42,418 bases of DNA, taken from the NCBI RefSeq assembly GCF_016718685.1, contig NZ_JADKCX010000150.1, positions 1 to 42,418 of the forward strand, read 5' to 3'. Positions within the stretch are counted from its first letter, which is position 1. Each line of letters begins with the position of its first letter. Origin of the DNA: Haliscomenobacter sp. (GTDB lineage: Bacteria; Bacteroidota; Bacteroidia; Chitinophagales; Saprospiraceae). The notes under the pieces were generated by a model. It searched no databases. It was not told the origin of the DNA and worked only from the letters and a program-made list of their open reading frames with translations. Below are positions 18,294 through 28,078 of this stretch, piece after piece. Both the position numbers and the translations under genes were made by a program.

Positions 18294-18326
18294 TTTGACG
18301 GCAAGGGGCTTAAAGCTACAAGAAAA
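18294..18326 (-). repeat. 33-bp interspersed repeat, copy 2 (upstream of Reg_prop gene)
   Basis: Second copy of the element at 12820-12852, with the perfect core TTAAAGCTACAAGAAAA at 18310-18326, starting 49 bases before the Reg_prop ATG at 18245. Similarity extends weakly for about 20 bases on the gene-proximal side but not beyond the core on the other side. Confidence 0.5.
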
Positions 18327-18356
18327 TACATTCTTATTATGGCGAATTTGCCATTA

Positions 18357-18396
18357 TTAAACCAAAACAGGCTACCCCCACTGCTGAAGGTAGCCC
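18357..18396 (-). terminator. rho-independent terminator after susD
   Basis: Stem GGCTACC (18370-18376) with GGTAGCC (18389-18395) and a 12-base loop. On the minus strand it is followed by TGTTTTGGTTT. It lies 27 bases past the susD stop, so it should end the susC-susD transcript. Confidence 0.7.
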
Positions 18397-18422
18397 GTCC
18401 AAATATAGATCACTTAAATAAA

Positions 18423-20117
18423 TCAATAACTCTGATTCTGTTTCAAATACCCCGGGATATTCGAAGCACCATCTATCGCTGTCTGCGGAATCGGGAACAA
18501 ACGTTTGAACTTATCCGTGTTGCTCTTTTCCGTCCAAATGCCTTCGTATTTGTTGAAACGGATCATGTCCGTACGGCGCAATAGCTCCCAATACAACTCA
18601 AAGCCGCGCTCGCGGAACAAGAGGTCCAGGTTCATACTGGTCAACGCAGGAGCAGGTTTGCTAAAAGTCCGGGCGGCACGGATTGCGTTCACATCCGCCA
18701 GAGCGCCCGCTGCGTCATTGCTTTTGCGCAACTTCGCCTCAGCGCGCATCAGGTACACATCCGCCAGACGTACGATGGGGAGATCCACATCACCCAGGTT
18801 CCGGCCACTCGCCGATTTTTTGCTGAATTCATACTTCAGCACCCGGTAGCCGGAGCTGTAATCACTACCAGCAACCGTATAATCCACCTTCTCGGTAAAG
18901 TTTACCGCCAGGGTTGGTTTGTTCCGGCTGGCGCTGTAGAGTTTGCCTACTTTCAATTTGCCATCGGCGCATTTTACAAAAGCACCATTAACCCGGATAA
19001 AGCCATATTGTTGGCCGCGTAGGATGCCTCGGTTCATGTTAAAAGTAGCTCCATCTACACAAGAGTCGGCAGGAATGGTCCAGTTTTGACGATGAAAACG
19101 AGGATCAATATCGGCAGGGTCAATAGGCGCATAAGCATCCACCCAGGTGCGGTAAAAATCGGAGGTGATGGCAGGGCCATCCGTGCCATTGGCAGCGGGA
19201 AAGGCTGCAAGTGGGAAATGGTCGCCAGACAAGGAAAAGTAAGCCAAACGGTTGTGGCCATTCAACTCTGCACGTTGATCCACTGCAAAAACCAATTCTT
19301 TGTTGGTATGGTTATCTGTATTGAAGATGGAGAAATAGTCAGCGACCAACTGGTGTTGCCCCGCGCCGATGATTTTATCCGCGTATTCGATGACCTTGTC
19401 CATGTCCTCAGCCTTAAAATCAAAAGTAGCAGCATAGGGATCGCGGTATACCGCCGCGTTCAGGTGCAAACGCGCCAACAAGCCCCAAACCCCAGCTTTG
19501 CTCAAACGCCCTGGGCCAACAGTCGTTGCCAGGTCGGGTTCAACGGCCAGGAATTCGTCCCGCAGGAAATTCGTGGCTTCGGTGCCCCGCATGATGGTGG
19601 AAATTTCGCCCAGGTCATTTTTGATAAAGGCCAGGCCAAATAAATCCAGCAAAATCAGGTTGTAATAGGCCCGCATGCCCCGTGCTTCAGCCAGGTAGGT
19701 TTTGGCCACCGGATCAGGATTGGTCGCCAACGCAGTCATGGCGGTTACTGCACGGGAGATGCCCGTCAGAATGGTTGTCCAGGTATTGCGTACGTTCGGG
19801 TCAGCACTCGTAATGGTGTGGGTATGCAACGCCATATAAATACCATTGTCGCCCCAGTCGGTTCCACCACGGTAAGGTAAGATGGCCTCATCCGTGGAGA
19901 TTTCCTGTAGTGCGAAATAAGTAGTGTGCTGAAACAAGGTGGGCAACACCGCATAAACCGGGGCGAGGTTGCCATCAGCGGCCTGTTTGTCGGAAAGTCC
20001 GGTAGCCGAGGTTTCGTCCAGGATGATCTCGTCGAGATCGGTACAACTATTGGAAGTGAACAGTACACCTACCAAAAGTGTCATGAGGAAAACTATATTT
20101 TTAGTCATGGTTGTCAT
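18423..20117 (-). CDS. SusD/RagB-family nutrient-binding lipoprotein
   Basis: 564 residues with a lipoprotein signal (Cys25 in LLVGVLFTSNSC). An ATG at 20108 is an equally good start. The N-terminal TPR-like region (AEARGMRAYYNLILLDLFGL) and the C-terminal signature (LADVYLMRAEAKLRKSNDAA, ALADVNAIRAARTF, LFRERGFELYWELLRRTDMI, FPIPQTAIDG) are those of SusD proteins. These sit on the cell surface and cap a SusC barrel, handing it glycans or other large nutrients. It starts three bases after the susC stop, so the two are cotranscribed. No glycoside hydrolase or sigma/anti-sigma gene accompanies the pair, so the substrate cannot be inferred. Confidence 0.93.
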   Translation of the reverse strand: MTTMTKNIVFLMTLLVGVLFTSNSCTDLDEIILDETSATGLSDKQAADGNLAPVYAVLPTLFQHTTYFALQEISTDEAILPYRGGTDWGDNGIYMALHTHTITSADPNVRNTWTTILTGISRAVTAMTALATNPDPVAKTYLAEARGMRAYYNLILLDLFGLAFIKNDLGEISTIMRGTEATNFLRDEFLAVEPDLATTVGPGRLSKAGVWGLLARLHLNAAVYRDPYAATFDFKAEDMDKVIEYADKIIGAGQHQLVADYFSIFNTDNHTNKELVFAVDQRAELNGHNRLAYFSLSGDHFPLAAFPAANGTDGPAITSDFYRTWVDAYAPIDPADIDPRFHRQNWTIPADSCVDGATFNMNRGILRGQQYGFIRVNGAFVKCADGKLKVGKLYSASRNKPTLAVNFTEKVDYTVAGSDYSSGYRVLKYEFSKKSASGRNLGDVDLPIVRLADVYLMRAEAKLRKSNDAAGALADVNAIRAARTFSKPAPALTSMNLDLLFRERGFELYWELLRRTDMIRFNKYEGIWTEKSNTDKFKRLFPIPQTAIDGASNIPGYLKQNQSY

Positions 20118-20120
20118 TTT

Positions 20121-23100
20121 TTAAAAAGTTACATTAAGACCAAAAATTACCGATTTTGCACGTGGGTAGCTTAGGTAGTCGATGCCGTAAGAAGAAATGC
20201 CACTGATACTGCGGTCGTTGTTGACCTCAGGATCGTATCCGTCGTACTTGGTACTCAACCATAGGTTTTGGCCAGTAACGGACAGGTTCAAACCTTTTAC
20301 GTACTTGCTAATGCCCAGTGCTTCAGTGTTGAAGGTGTAATTCAAGGAGAGGTTGTTCAAGCGCAGGAACGCGCCATCTTTCAAGTAGCGGGTAGATACT
20401 GGCGCGGCGTTGTTGACCGATTCGTTTGGAAACAGAGTCGCTTCGCGGGTAGTATTGATGCCTTTGGACAAGCGCAGCTTGTAGAAATTGGTGTTGGCGG
20501 TATTGTCGTAAATCATATTGCCAGCAACGCCGTTAAAATTGGCCCGCAGGTCAAATCCTTTGAACGTGAACACGGTATTGAAGTTGTACATGCGCGTAGG
20601 CAAGGCGCTCCCCGCGGAAATGCGGTCCTTGTCGCTCACTACTCCATCACCATCTGTATCGCGGTAAGTACTCAAACCCTTGTCGTCAAAACCTGTAAAT
20701 TCTCTCAAAAAGAAGGTGCCAATCGGCTGTCCATTCACGTAGCCGTTGATGGTGGCTGAGGTCAAACCAGAGCCCTGAGCAGCCCCCGAAGGAATCACGG
20801 TGTAAGGGGAGTTTTCAACGATGTTGTCGATGAAAGTAACGTTTCCACCCACTTCAAATTTGAACCCATTGGCGAAACGTTTGCGGTAGTTCAATTCCAG
20901 TTCTACCCCTTGGTTGGTGATCTCCATGTTCTCCACGTTCGTCCAGATGGAGGAAGCAGGCTGAACCGGGTCGGCAGGAATGACTTCCAAAAGGATGTTG
21001 TTCGATACTTTGTTGAAATAATCAATGGTACCCGACAAAGCTCCGTTGAACAAGGCAAAGTCCAAACCAATGTCGATTTGGTTAGAAACCTCCCACTGAA
21101 TGTCCGGATTCGCCAGACGGGTAAAGGTAGTTCCAGCCGGGAAAGGCCCCGTATCCGCAAGTGGGTAACTGGTGGTACCAGAAACCGTTGAAGTAAACAA
21201 AGGCTGGGTAATTTTAGACGGAATTTCCTGGTTACCCGTTTGTCCCCAGCCTGCCCGCAATTTCAAGTCGCTGAAAATTCCACCTTGCATAAAACTTTCC
21301 TCGATGATTCTCCATCCTGCCGAAACGGATGGGAAAATACCGTACTTGTTGTTTTCCCCAAATTTGGACGAACCGTCGGCGCGTACCGTAGCCGTCAACA
21401 GGTATTTGTCTTTGAATTGGTAGTTCACCCGACCGAAGAAAGATTGCAACTCATTGATCAAGGCATAACCACCTGGGCGGTTGTTGGCCAAAGTCAATTC
21501 TTGCCCCAAGCCAGGGTTGTAAATTGGCTCAATGGGTGAAATCGGGAATTTGTTGATGCTGGAATTCCGGCCCTGGAGGAAGATTTTCTGGTAAGAATGT
21601 CCAGCCAAAGCCGTCAGCCCATGTATGTCATTGTTGAAAGTATAGGTGATGTAGTTTTCGATCAGGCGGTTGCGGTTGAGGGTAGTGATCGTTTCCAGGC
21701 GGCCATCTTGCTGCGGTACCGCGCTGGCCAAAGATTGCAGGTCACGCGTGGAGGTGGCATTGTCAATGCCGAAGTTGAGCTTGTACACCAAACCCTTAGC
21801 CAAAGTCAAGGAAGGTGTAATGCTACCTATCACCCGGTTGACGGTGGTGATGTCCTTTTCCAGACCCAGGGTAATCAAAGGGTTGGTTCCGCTGGCATAG
21901 CGGAAAGGCAGACCAGTTGCCGCATCGTAAGCGGGGTAAGTAGGATTGGCCGAAAGTGCACTACCGATCATGCCGCCGATTGGAGGCCGTTCGTTGAGGG
22001 TGCTGGTGGCGTTCAGGTTCACGTCCACTTGTAGGCGATCGTCCAAAAATTTCTGGCTGATGTTCAAGCGACCCGTGTACAAGTTCAGGTCGTTGCCCTT
22101 CAGGATACCTTCCTGTTGTTGCAAGCCGAAGGAGCCATAATAAGTCAGCTTGTTGGCCCCGCCACTCAAGGAAAGGTTGTGGTTACGGGTAATGGCAGTT
22201 CTGCTGATTTCTTTTTGCCAATCGGTATTAGCACCCAGGTCTTCTAACACTCCGCCTACTTTGGGCACTTCCTGACGGAATTCGTCAGCGGTGAACAAAT
22301 CGATGGGATTAGCCAGGTTGGAGATGCCCAGACTACCGGTATAAGTCATACCTGAAAAGCCGGACTTGCCTTTTTTGGTGGTGATCAGCACGACCCCGTT
22401 GGCGCCCCGCGAACCATAAATAGCCGTAGCAGAGGCATCTTTCAGGACGTCGATTGATTCAATGTCCTGCGGATTGAGGAAGGTTAAAGGGTTGGTGTTG
22501 CCCCCCGTGCCGGAATTATCCAGCGCCAGACCGTCCAATACAAACAAGGGTGTACTACCGGTGCGCACCCCACCCGGTCCGCGGATGGTGATGCTTTGGC
22601 GGCCACCTGGCTCACCCGTAGCAGAAGTAACGTTTACGCCTGCTACCTTGCCTTGCAGCAATTGTTCCGGTGAGTTGATGATGCCCCGGTTAAAATCGTC
22701 GTTTTTGATCGATTTCGCCGAACCAGTCATGTCTTTTTTGGTCGTGCTCCCATAACCTACCACCAGTACCTGTGAAAGCTCCAGCGCACTGGATTTCATA
22801 GCTACATCGATACGGGTTTGAGTGCCTACAACAATTTCCAGCTTGTCATAACCGACGAATTCAAAAACGAGGACTGCGTTTTGATCGGGTACAACGATGG
22901 TGTAATTTCCATTGACATCGGTTGTTGTGCCCTGGCTAGTACCTTTAATTACTACAGTACTGCCAACCAGCGCTTCCTGTGTCGTAGCATCGGTTACTTG
23001 GCCGAAAATAGTGATTTCAGCCAGCTTGCTGTGGTTAGCCCCAAAGGAATTTAGTACACTGACCATAAGAATGATCAGTAACAAATAAATCCTCCCAGCT

Positions 23101-23138
23101 ACCCTAATTGGGGGTGTGAGTGTAAATAAATGTGTCAT
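20121..23138 (-). CDS. SusC/RagA-family TonB-dependent outer-membrane transporter
   Basis: 1005 residues from ATG 23138 (a TTG two codons earlier is also in frame). A signal peptide (VAGRIYLLLIILMVSVLNSF) is followed by a carboxypeptidase-regulatory-like domain at ~42-115 (ITIFGQVTDATTQEALVGST, DVNGNYTIVVP). The SusC hallmark VLVVGYGSTTKKDMTGS (124-140) comes next. Then comes the plug with ITIRGPGG, VLKDASATAIYGSRGANGV and VLITTKKGK. The remainder is the 22-strand barrel ending in a terminal Phe (FGLNVTF), as expected for BAM-inserted proteins. It imports the ligand bound by the partner SusD using TonB energy. There is no N-terminal STN extension, so signalling to an ECF sigma factor is unlikely. 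Confidence 0.95.
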   Translation of the reverse strand: MTHLFTLTPPIRVAGRIYLLLIILMVSVLNSFGANHSKLAEITIFGQVTDATTQEALVGSTVVIKGTSQGTTTDVNGNYTIVVPDQNAVLVFEFVGYDKLEIVVGTQTRIDVAMKSSALELSQVLVVGYGSTTKKDMTGSAKSIKNDDFNRGIINSPEQLLQGKVAGVNVTSATGEPGGRQSITIRGPGGVRTGSTPLFVLDGLALDNSGTGGNTNPLTFLNPQDIESIDVLKDASATAIYGSRGANGVVLITTKKGKSGFSGMTYTGSLGISNLANPIDLFTADEFRQEVPKVGGVLEDLGANTDWQKEISRTAITRNHNLSLSGGANKLTYYGSFGLQQQEGILKGNDLNLYTGRLNISQKFLDDRLQVDVNLNATSTLNERPPIGGMIGSALSANPTYPAYDAATGLPFRYASGTNPLITLGLEKDITTVNRVIGSITPSLTLAKGLVYKLNFGIDNATSTRDLQSLASAVPQQDGRLETITTLNRNRLIENYITYTFNNDIHGLTALAGHSYQKIFLQGRNSSINKFPISPIEPIYNPGLGQELTLANNRPGGYALINELQSFFGRVNYQFKDKYLLTATVRADGSSKFGENNKYGIFPSVSAGWRIIEESFMQGGIFSDLKLRAGWGQTGNQEIPSKITQPLFTSTVSGTTSYPLADTGPFPAGTTFTRLANPDIQWEVSNQIDIGLDFALFNGALSGTIDYFNKVSNNILLEVIPADPVQPASSIWTNVENMEITNQGVELELNYRKRFANGFKFEVGGNVTFIDNIVENSPYTVIPSGAAQGSGLTSATINGYVNGQPIGTFFLREFTGFDDKGLSTYRDTDGDGVVSDKDRISAGSALPTRMYNFNTVFTFKGFDLRANFNGVAGNMIYDNTANTNFYKLRLSKGINTTREATLFPNESVNNAAPVSTRYLKDGAFLRLNNLSLNYTFNTEALGISKYVKGLNLSVTGQNLWLSTKYDGYDPEVNNDRSISGISSYGIDYLSYPRAKSVIFGLNVTF

Positions 23139-23847
23139 GTACAAAGCAAATTTGATTAAGGAATGAACTACTACAATTGATTCACTAGGTATGGTGGAAG
23201 ATCTACATGCTGTTCTCTTATCAAACCTACTAAATCTTTTTTAAATATCCTCAGATAAGCCAGCAGAGATTTAATAAGTACTCAGTTGATTTTAAAATAT
23301 TTAAAAAAGTCCTACAAAATTATTGGAATCAGTTGGAGATTTCAGCCCTCCAAATCAGAATTAACGGTAAAATAGCATTCATACCTCCATTGTGATTTTC
23401 GCTTTAAATTTTTGTAAAAATTGCTGCATCCCAAACTGCCTGATTTCAGGCTTATTTACCATCTCAGTTGCGCTAACCATACTTAGATCAATTCAAAATT
23501 ATTTACTATAAATAAAAATTGACATACAAACTTGTTTTTTACTTTTTTCTCACTATTTTTGTGAATAATATCGCTAATGCGACATTTAATCCAATAATTG
23601 AGGCTATATTGTAGGTAATTTTCTGGATTGAGTGGACATCCCTCCTCACTGCATCCAAGCTAACAGAGATTTAAGCTGCTATCTATCTTACCAATTTCTA
23701 CGTTTCACCAAACCGCTTGATTTTCTCTAAGATTGCACCAAATGAGCAGTAACGTGCTGTATTTCAACGCGTACCGCTTACGAATTGCATCGTTGTTTTC
23801 AACATGATATTGGTACTTTAATTGTCTCATGACCAAAAAAATTTGTG
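23139..23847. other. 709-bp divergent intergenic region between susC and the cytochrome peroxidase gene
   Basis: AT-rich, with many stops in all frames and no convincing gene. It probably holds both divergent promoters. I saw no perfect inverted repeat or repeated operator. The size is unusual for this tightly packed window, so a small RNA cannot be excluded. Confidence 0.6.
23222..23229 (-). promoter_or_regulatory. possible -7 promoter element for susC
   Basis: TAGGTTTG on the minus strand fits TAnnTTTG and lies about 84 bases upstream of ATG 23138. No clear -33 TTTG is seen, so support is limited. Confidence 0.3.
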
Positions 23848-25206
23848 ATGAAAAAGCTATTTGTAGCTGCTCTATTTTTACTGGCTGCGGCCTACATCAT
23901 CTCTTGTGAAAAGGAAGTTGCCAGTGAACTCGATCTGGATACCCCGCTGGAAGAAGTGCTCAATCAAAAATCAGTTACGGGTTCGTACTCAGGTTACATC
24001 ATGCCGGAAAGTACGGATTTCGCCAATCTCCCGAACCAGGATCCCAAAAATCCGGTAACGGCGGAAAAAGTAGAATTGGGTCGTTTGTTGTTTTTTGAGA
24101 CCGGGCTAGGACTGGAGAATAAATATCCGGCTTCAAAACAAGCCTATTCGTGTAGCAGTTGCCACGTCCCTAGCCGAGGTTTTACGGCTGGACGTTTTCA
24201 GGGCATTGCCGACGGCGCAGTCGGATTTGGAACCAGTGGCGAAGGTCGTTCCAAAAATCCAGTCTATTTTGGGCACGAAGTGGATGCGCAAGGTGCCAGA
24301 CCACTGCCAACCATCAATACTACTTATGTCACCAACGCACTTTGGGCGGGTACGTTCGGGTCCTTTGATGTAAATGTAGGCACGGAGAATGTATGGAACC
24401 AGGATACCCTGATTGCCATCAACCACGAGCAACTGATGGGGCTTGAAGCCAACAATGCCCGCGCATTGATTGTGCACCGCCAGGTGATCAACAAAACAGT
24501 AACCGACCAATTGGGCTATACGCAAATGTTTGATGCGGCTTTCCCGGACATTCCGCAAAACATTCGGTATTCACGCAAAACGGGTGCTTTCGCAATTGCT
24601 GCCTATTTCCGTACGATTCTAACCAATCGTGCGCCGTTCCAACGCTGGTTGAAAGGAGAACAAGCTGCTATGACTGCCCAACAGAAAAAAGGAGCCATGG
24701 TGTTTTTTGGCAAAGCAGGCTGTGCCAATTGTCACAACAGCCCATCCCTCAATGCTTTTCCTCATCGCTTTTTTGCTTTGGGTGTCAACAACCTGTACCA
24801 AAGCCAGTATGAAGTTTTTGCAACCGGGCCTGCTGACAAACGCAACATTGGTCGCGGCGGTTTTACGGGCAAGGAAGAGGACATGCACAAATACAAAGTA
24901 CCTCAATTGTACAACTTGCGAGATGCAGGATTTTATTTCCACGGTGCCAGCAAAACCTCTCTGCGCGAAGTGGTGGAATACTTCAACGATGGTATTCCGG
25001 AGAATCCACTGGTACCCGCCAGTCAAGTTTCCAGTTTGTTCCGGCCATTACATTTGAGCGAGCAAGAAATGGACGATTTAACCGAGTTTTTGGAAAATGG
25101 CTTGTTCGATCCGAATTTGGAGCGGTACGCGCCTACAAAAACCAAATCGGGTAATTGCTTCCCCAACAACGATCCACAATCTAAAAAAGACATGGGTTGT
25201 AACTAA
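23848..25206 (+). CDS. di-heme cytochrome c peroxidase (MauG/CCP-like) lipoprotein
   Basis: 452 residues from ATG 23848 (a GTG lies one codon upstream). Lipoprotein signal with Cys20 (FLLAAAYIISC). Two c-type heme sites are visible, CSSCH at residues 102-106 and CANCH at 292-296. Their spacing of about 190 residues is typical of bacterial cytochrome c peroxidases and MauG-like proteins. KVELGRLLFFETGL before the first heme and PQLYNLRDAGFYFHGA plus LREVVEYFNDG after the second are family motifs. Members reduce H2O2 or carry out oxidations in the periplasm. It is divergent from susC and ends 45 bases before a strong terminator, so it is transcribed alone. Confidence 0.9.
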   Translation: MKKLFVAALFLLAAAYIISCEKEVASELDLDTPLEEVLNQKSVTGSYSGYIMPESTDFANLPNQDPKNPVTAEKVELGRLLFFETGLGLENKYPASKQAYSCSSCHVPSRGFTAGRFQGIADGAVGFGTSGEGRSKNPVYFGHEVDAQGARPLPTINTTYVTNALWAGTFGSFDVNVGTENVWNQDTLIAINHEQLMGLEANNARALIVHRQVINKTVTDQLGYTQMFDAAFPDIPQNIRYSRKTGAFAIAAYFRTILTNRAPFQRWLKGEQAAMTAQQKKGAMVFFGKAGCANCHNSPSLNAFPHRFFALGVNNLYQSQYEVFATGPADKRNIGRGGFTGKEEDMHKYKVPQLYNLRDAGFYFHGASKTSLREVVEYFNDGIPENPLVPASQVSSLFRPLHLSEQEMDDLTEFLENGLFDPNLERYAPTKTKSGNCFPNNDPQSKKDMGCN

Positions 25207-25249
25207 CCTTAAAGTGACGTTTGTTTTATAGAGGTATCAAATTGTAAAA

Positions 25250-25295
25250 AGCGGTGTTGCCGGCTGAGGAGCTGGGCAACACCGTTGTTTTTTTG
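25250..25295 (+). terminator. rho-independent terminator after the cytochrome peroxidase gene
   Basis: Perfect 10-bp stem CGGTGTTGCC (25252-25261) and GGCAACACCG (25275-25284), followed by TTGTTTTTTTG. An A-run precedes the stem, so it could also stop transcription from the convergent MFS gene. Confidence 0.9.
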
Positions 25296-25305
25296 CCTTG
25301 AATTT

Positions 25306-26527
25306 TTATATCGTTTTTTCAAAACCAGCCCGTCTCAACCACCAAAACCCCAGCCACCCCAACAAACAAAATCCACTTAAGATGTACCAGAGTGTCGAAA
25401 AGCCCCAGGTATCAGCTACGTTCATCCCGATGTTGGGGGCAATGATTTGGCCAAACGACCAGGCGCTGGAGTACAAACCCAGGTACAGCCCCCGGTTGCT
25501 CGCCGATGAGCGATCGATCACCAGGCTATTGGCAAAGGGCAATTGAAAAATTTCACCAAAAGTAATGGCAACCAAACACAACAACGCGGCACTGGCACGA
25601 TGTGGGACAAAATTCAGCAACATAAAACCCAAACCAATCATCAGTGCGCCCAGCATCACCAAACTGATTTTTCGATGTCGACCTTCCAGATGAAAAATCA
25701 AAGGCATTTCCACAAACGTGATGATGATCCCGTTGCCTGCAATCAAAAAGCCAATGATGTTCTCCTCCCAATGCCATGCTTCTTTCAGGAACACCGGCAC
25801 CATGCTAAAGAACTGCAAAAAGGCAATGGAATTGAGGGTAACCAGCAACATAAAAATAAGAAACTGCTTATCCCGATAGGGTGACAATACTTTTTCAATG
25901 GGTTGCAGAACATCCTCGCTCTGCTTTGGGCCCGTCTTTTTTTCCACCAAAAAATACCGCAAAAGCAGGGCTGCACCGATACAGGTAACCCCATCCACCC
26001 AAAACAACCAATGGTAGCCGAATCCATGTGCTAAAATCCCACCCAGCGCCGGCCCCATGCCAAAGCCCAGGTTGATGGCCAAACGCACCAAAGACAAAGA
26101 GCGGGTGTAATGTTCGGGTTTGCAATAGGCCGAAATCGAAGCCATGTTGGCCGGTCGAAAACTGTCGCCCACTACGCCCACCACAAATACGGCAAGGCAC
26201 AAACCTACCAGGCTACTGATGTGTTGCAGGAAAAAAAAAGAGGATGCCCGTAATGAAGAGCGACCAAAACATGACCTTGTAAAAACCAATTTTGTCACTG
26301 AGCCGCCCGCCTAAAATGGTGCCAAATACAGCTCCTGCCCCAAACGAAGTAAGGATCAATGCTGCCTGCGGTTTAGAGAAACCCAGCTCCTGGGTCAGGT
26401 ACACCGCCAAAAAAGGAAAAACCATGGTGCCCGCCCGGTTGATGAAGGAAACCAGCGCAAGCATCCAGATGTTGCGGTTGAGGCCAGCGAAAGCGCTGAG
26501 GTAGGCGTTGAGTGCACGAGTGAGCAT
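25306..26527 (-). CDS. MFS transporter, one frameshift
   Basis: Starts at ATG 26527 (MLTRALNAYLSAFAGLNRNI). Helices 1-3 are in one frame, with the MFS motif A between TM2 and TM3 as GGRLSDKIG. The frame breaks in the A-run at 26231-26239 (nine A, one too many or too few) and resumes LQHISSLVGLCLAVFVVGVV. Helices 4-12 follow, ending LLGWLGFWWLRRAGFEKTI. The total is about 405 residues and twelve hydrophobic segments, the normal size for a major facilitator. A Pro and Gly-rich segment near TM5 (NLGFGMGPALGGIL) is like that of drug/proton antiporters. The substrate is unknown. It follows the M24 peptidase on the same strand with a 133-base gap. Confidence 0.8.
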
Positions 26528-26660
26528 AGTTAAAAAGTTGAAGTGTTTGAGTGTTGAAAAGTTTGGGGACAGCAGAATTTGTAATTTGATGTAACCACCA
26601 AATTAAAGTGAGCGTTCCCACTTTTCAATTTTTCAACTTTTCAACCCTTCAACCTTATTT

Positions 26661-28013
26661 TTATTCCCCAAAATTGGGTTTGGGGCGCGGAATCAAATAC
26701 AGAATTTTCTGCCGATTGTCGGCATAGTGCGTTTTTGCTCCATCAAATACGGCGTTTTGTTCCAGCATGATGCGCACTTCCTTGTTCCACTCGGGCAAAA
26801 AAACTTTATTGTTCAACTCGATGGCATAGGCCGTATTGGGCAGAATCGGATAATCGCCCGTGCCCGGCACCCCAGCTTGCATGTCCCACATCCCGATAGC
26901 CGGCCCAGCACCATGGCCGTGGTAACCAATGGGGTGGGAGTAAATTTGTGGATTCAGCCCCTCCCCTTTCGCCTTGCTGATGGTGGCGGCCAATATCTCG
27001 TTGCCACTCCGGCCACTGCGGTATTCACCCGTCAGGATGTCCATCAGGCGCAGGCCTTTTTGGTAGGCTTCGAGCAGGTAACGCGGGGGCGCAGACTCGC
27101 CGGGCTTCAACACATAGGCATTTTGTTGGGTATCAGTATTCAAACCCAGGTACTTGATGCCAAAATCGATGTGCACCAAATCGCCGGGTTGAATGATGGC
27201 GGCATCCGGGCGTTGGGCAAAACTGCGGTTTTGTTCATTGCCCTTGGGATCAGCCCGCTGTACATCACAAGTGGGGTGAAACCAGGATTCCAAACCCAGC
27301 GCACGCACTTTTTCCCGGTAAAACCACACCACGTCATCGGTGGTGGTGATGCCCGGTTGAATCACGGTTTCGGAAAGTCCTTCAGCAATGATGTCGTGGG
27401 CGATGCGGCAAATTTGCTCATACACCGTAAGTTCTGCGGGAGTGCGCACTTCCAGCCAATTCACCGCCAATTTTTCAGCCGACACCAAGCGCTTTTCGTA
27501 TTTGGGGGGCAGGGCTTCGCGCAGTTTTTGGTTGTGGAAAGCGGAAAGGCCATCGGCGTGTCCAAAGTTGACGCTGGTATTGATGGCGATCCGCTGGGGA
27601 TCGCGTTCCGCAATGAGTTCGGCCAAACGTTTCCACTGATCGGGTTCTTTTTCTGGATCCCAGGCTTTTTTAAAAACCTCACCTACATCGTACCGGGCAC
27701 AGGCCAGAAACTCGAGGGCTTTGTCTTTTCCCGGATCGTAAACCAGCAACATGGTCGTGCGCCGGGCCGACAACCAGGTGGCGGGCAACATGGTGCGCAA
27801 CACCGGATCTTCATTGTATTCCCGCGCAATGATCAACCACATGTCGATGCCTTCTTTGCGCATCAATTCAGGCAACAAGGTTTGGCAGCGCTCTTTGAGC
27901 CAGCGGTCTTGCACCACGGCCTGCTCGCGCAAGGATAAAATTTTGGGGCTTTGCCCTTTTCCCACACACAATATTCCCAAGCCCAAAACCAGGCCAAGCA
28001 TTAGTTTTTTCAT
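26661..28013 (-). CDS. exported M24-family metallopeptidase (Xaa-Pro aminopeptidase-like)
   Basis: 450 residues with a signal peptide (MKKLMLGLVLGLGILCVGKG). The C-terminal pita-bread domain shows the dinuclear-metal ligands: Asp in LVHIDFG, Asp in LNTDTQQNAYVL, His in GYHGHGAGP, Glu in AIELNNKVF and Glu in IMLEQNAVF. The N-terminal ~170 residues form the creatinase-like domain. Members remove N-terminal residues before proline or act on related dipeptides; the signal peptide places this one in the periplasm. It is followed by the MFS gene, which might take up the products, but that link is speculative. Confidence 0.88.
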   Translation of the reverse strand: MKKLMLGLVLGLGILCVGKGQSPKILSLREQAVVQDRWLKERCQTLLPELMRKEGIDMWLIIAREYNEDPVLRTMLPATWLSARRTTMLLVYDPGKDKALEFLACARYDVGEVFKKAWDPEKEPDQWKRLAELIAERDPQRIAINTSVNFGHADGLSAFHNQKLREALPPKYEKRLVSAEKLAVNWLEVRTPAELTVYEQICRIAHDIIAEGLSETVIQPGITTTDDVVWFYREKVRALGLESWFHPTCDVQRADPKGNEQNRSFAQRPDAAIIQPGDLVHIDFGIKYLGLNTDTQQNAYVLKPGESAPPRYLLEAYQKGLRLMDILTGEYRSGRSGNEILAATISKAKGEGLNPQIYSHPIGYHGHGAGPAIGMWDMQAGVPGTGDYPILPNTAYAIELNNKVFLPEWNKEVRIMLEQNAVFDGAKTHYADNRQKILYLIPRPKPNFGE

Positions 28014-28050
28014 ACTTCAATTTATTGTAAAGGTGCTTGCTGAGTCAACT

Positions 28051-28078
28051 CATAACTCATCATTCATAACTCATCACT
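28051..28078. repeat. tandem 14-bp direct repeat
   Basis: CATAACTCATCATT (28051-28064) is repeated at 28065-28078 with one change. It lies between the M24 start and the DUF4177 stop. A related string (CAACTCATAATTCAT) occurs inside the adjacent gene near 28108. Confidence 0.6.

Noticed and set aside
26727..27938. 403-residue open frame on the plus strand
   Set aside because: It is antisense to the M24 peptidase, which has intact metal ligands; the antisense product has no recognisable features.
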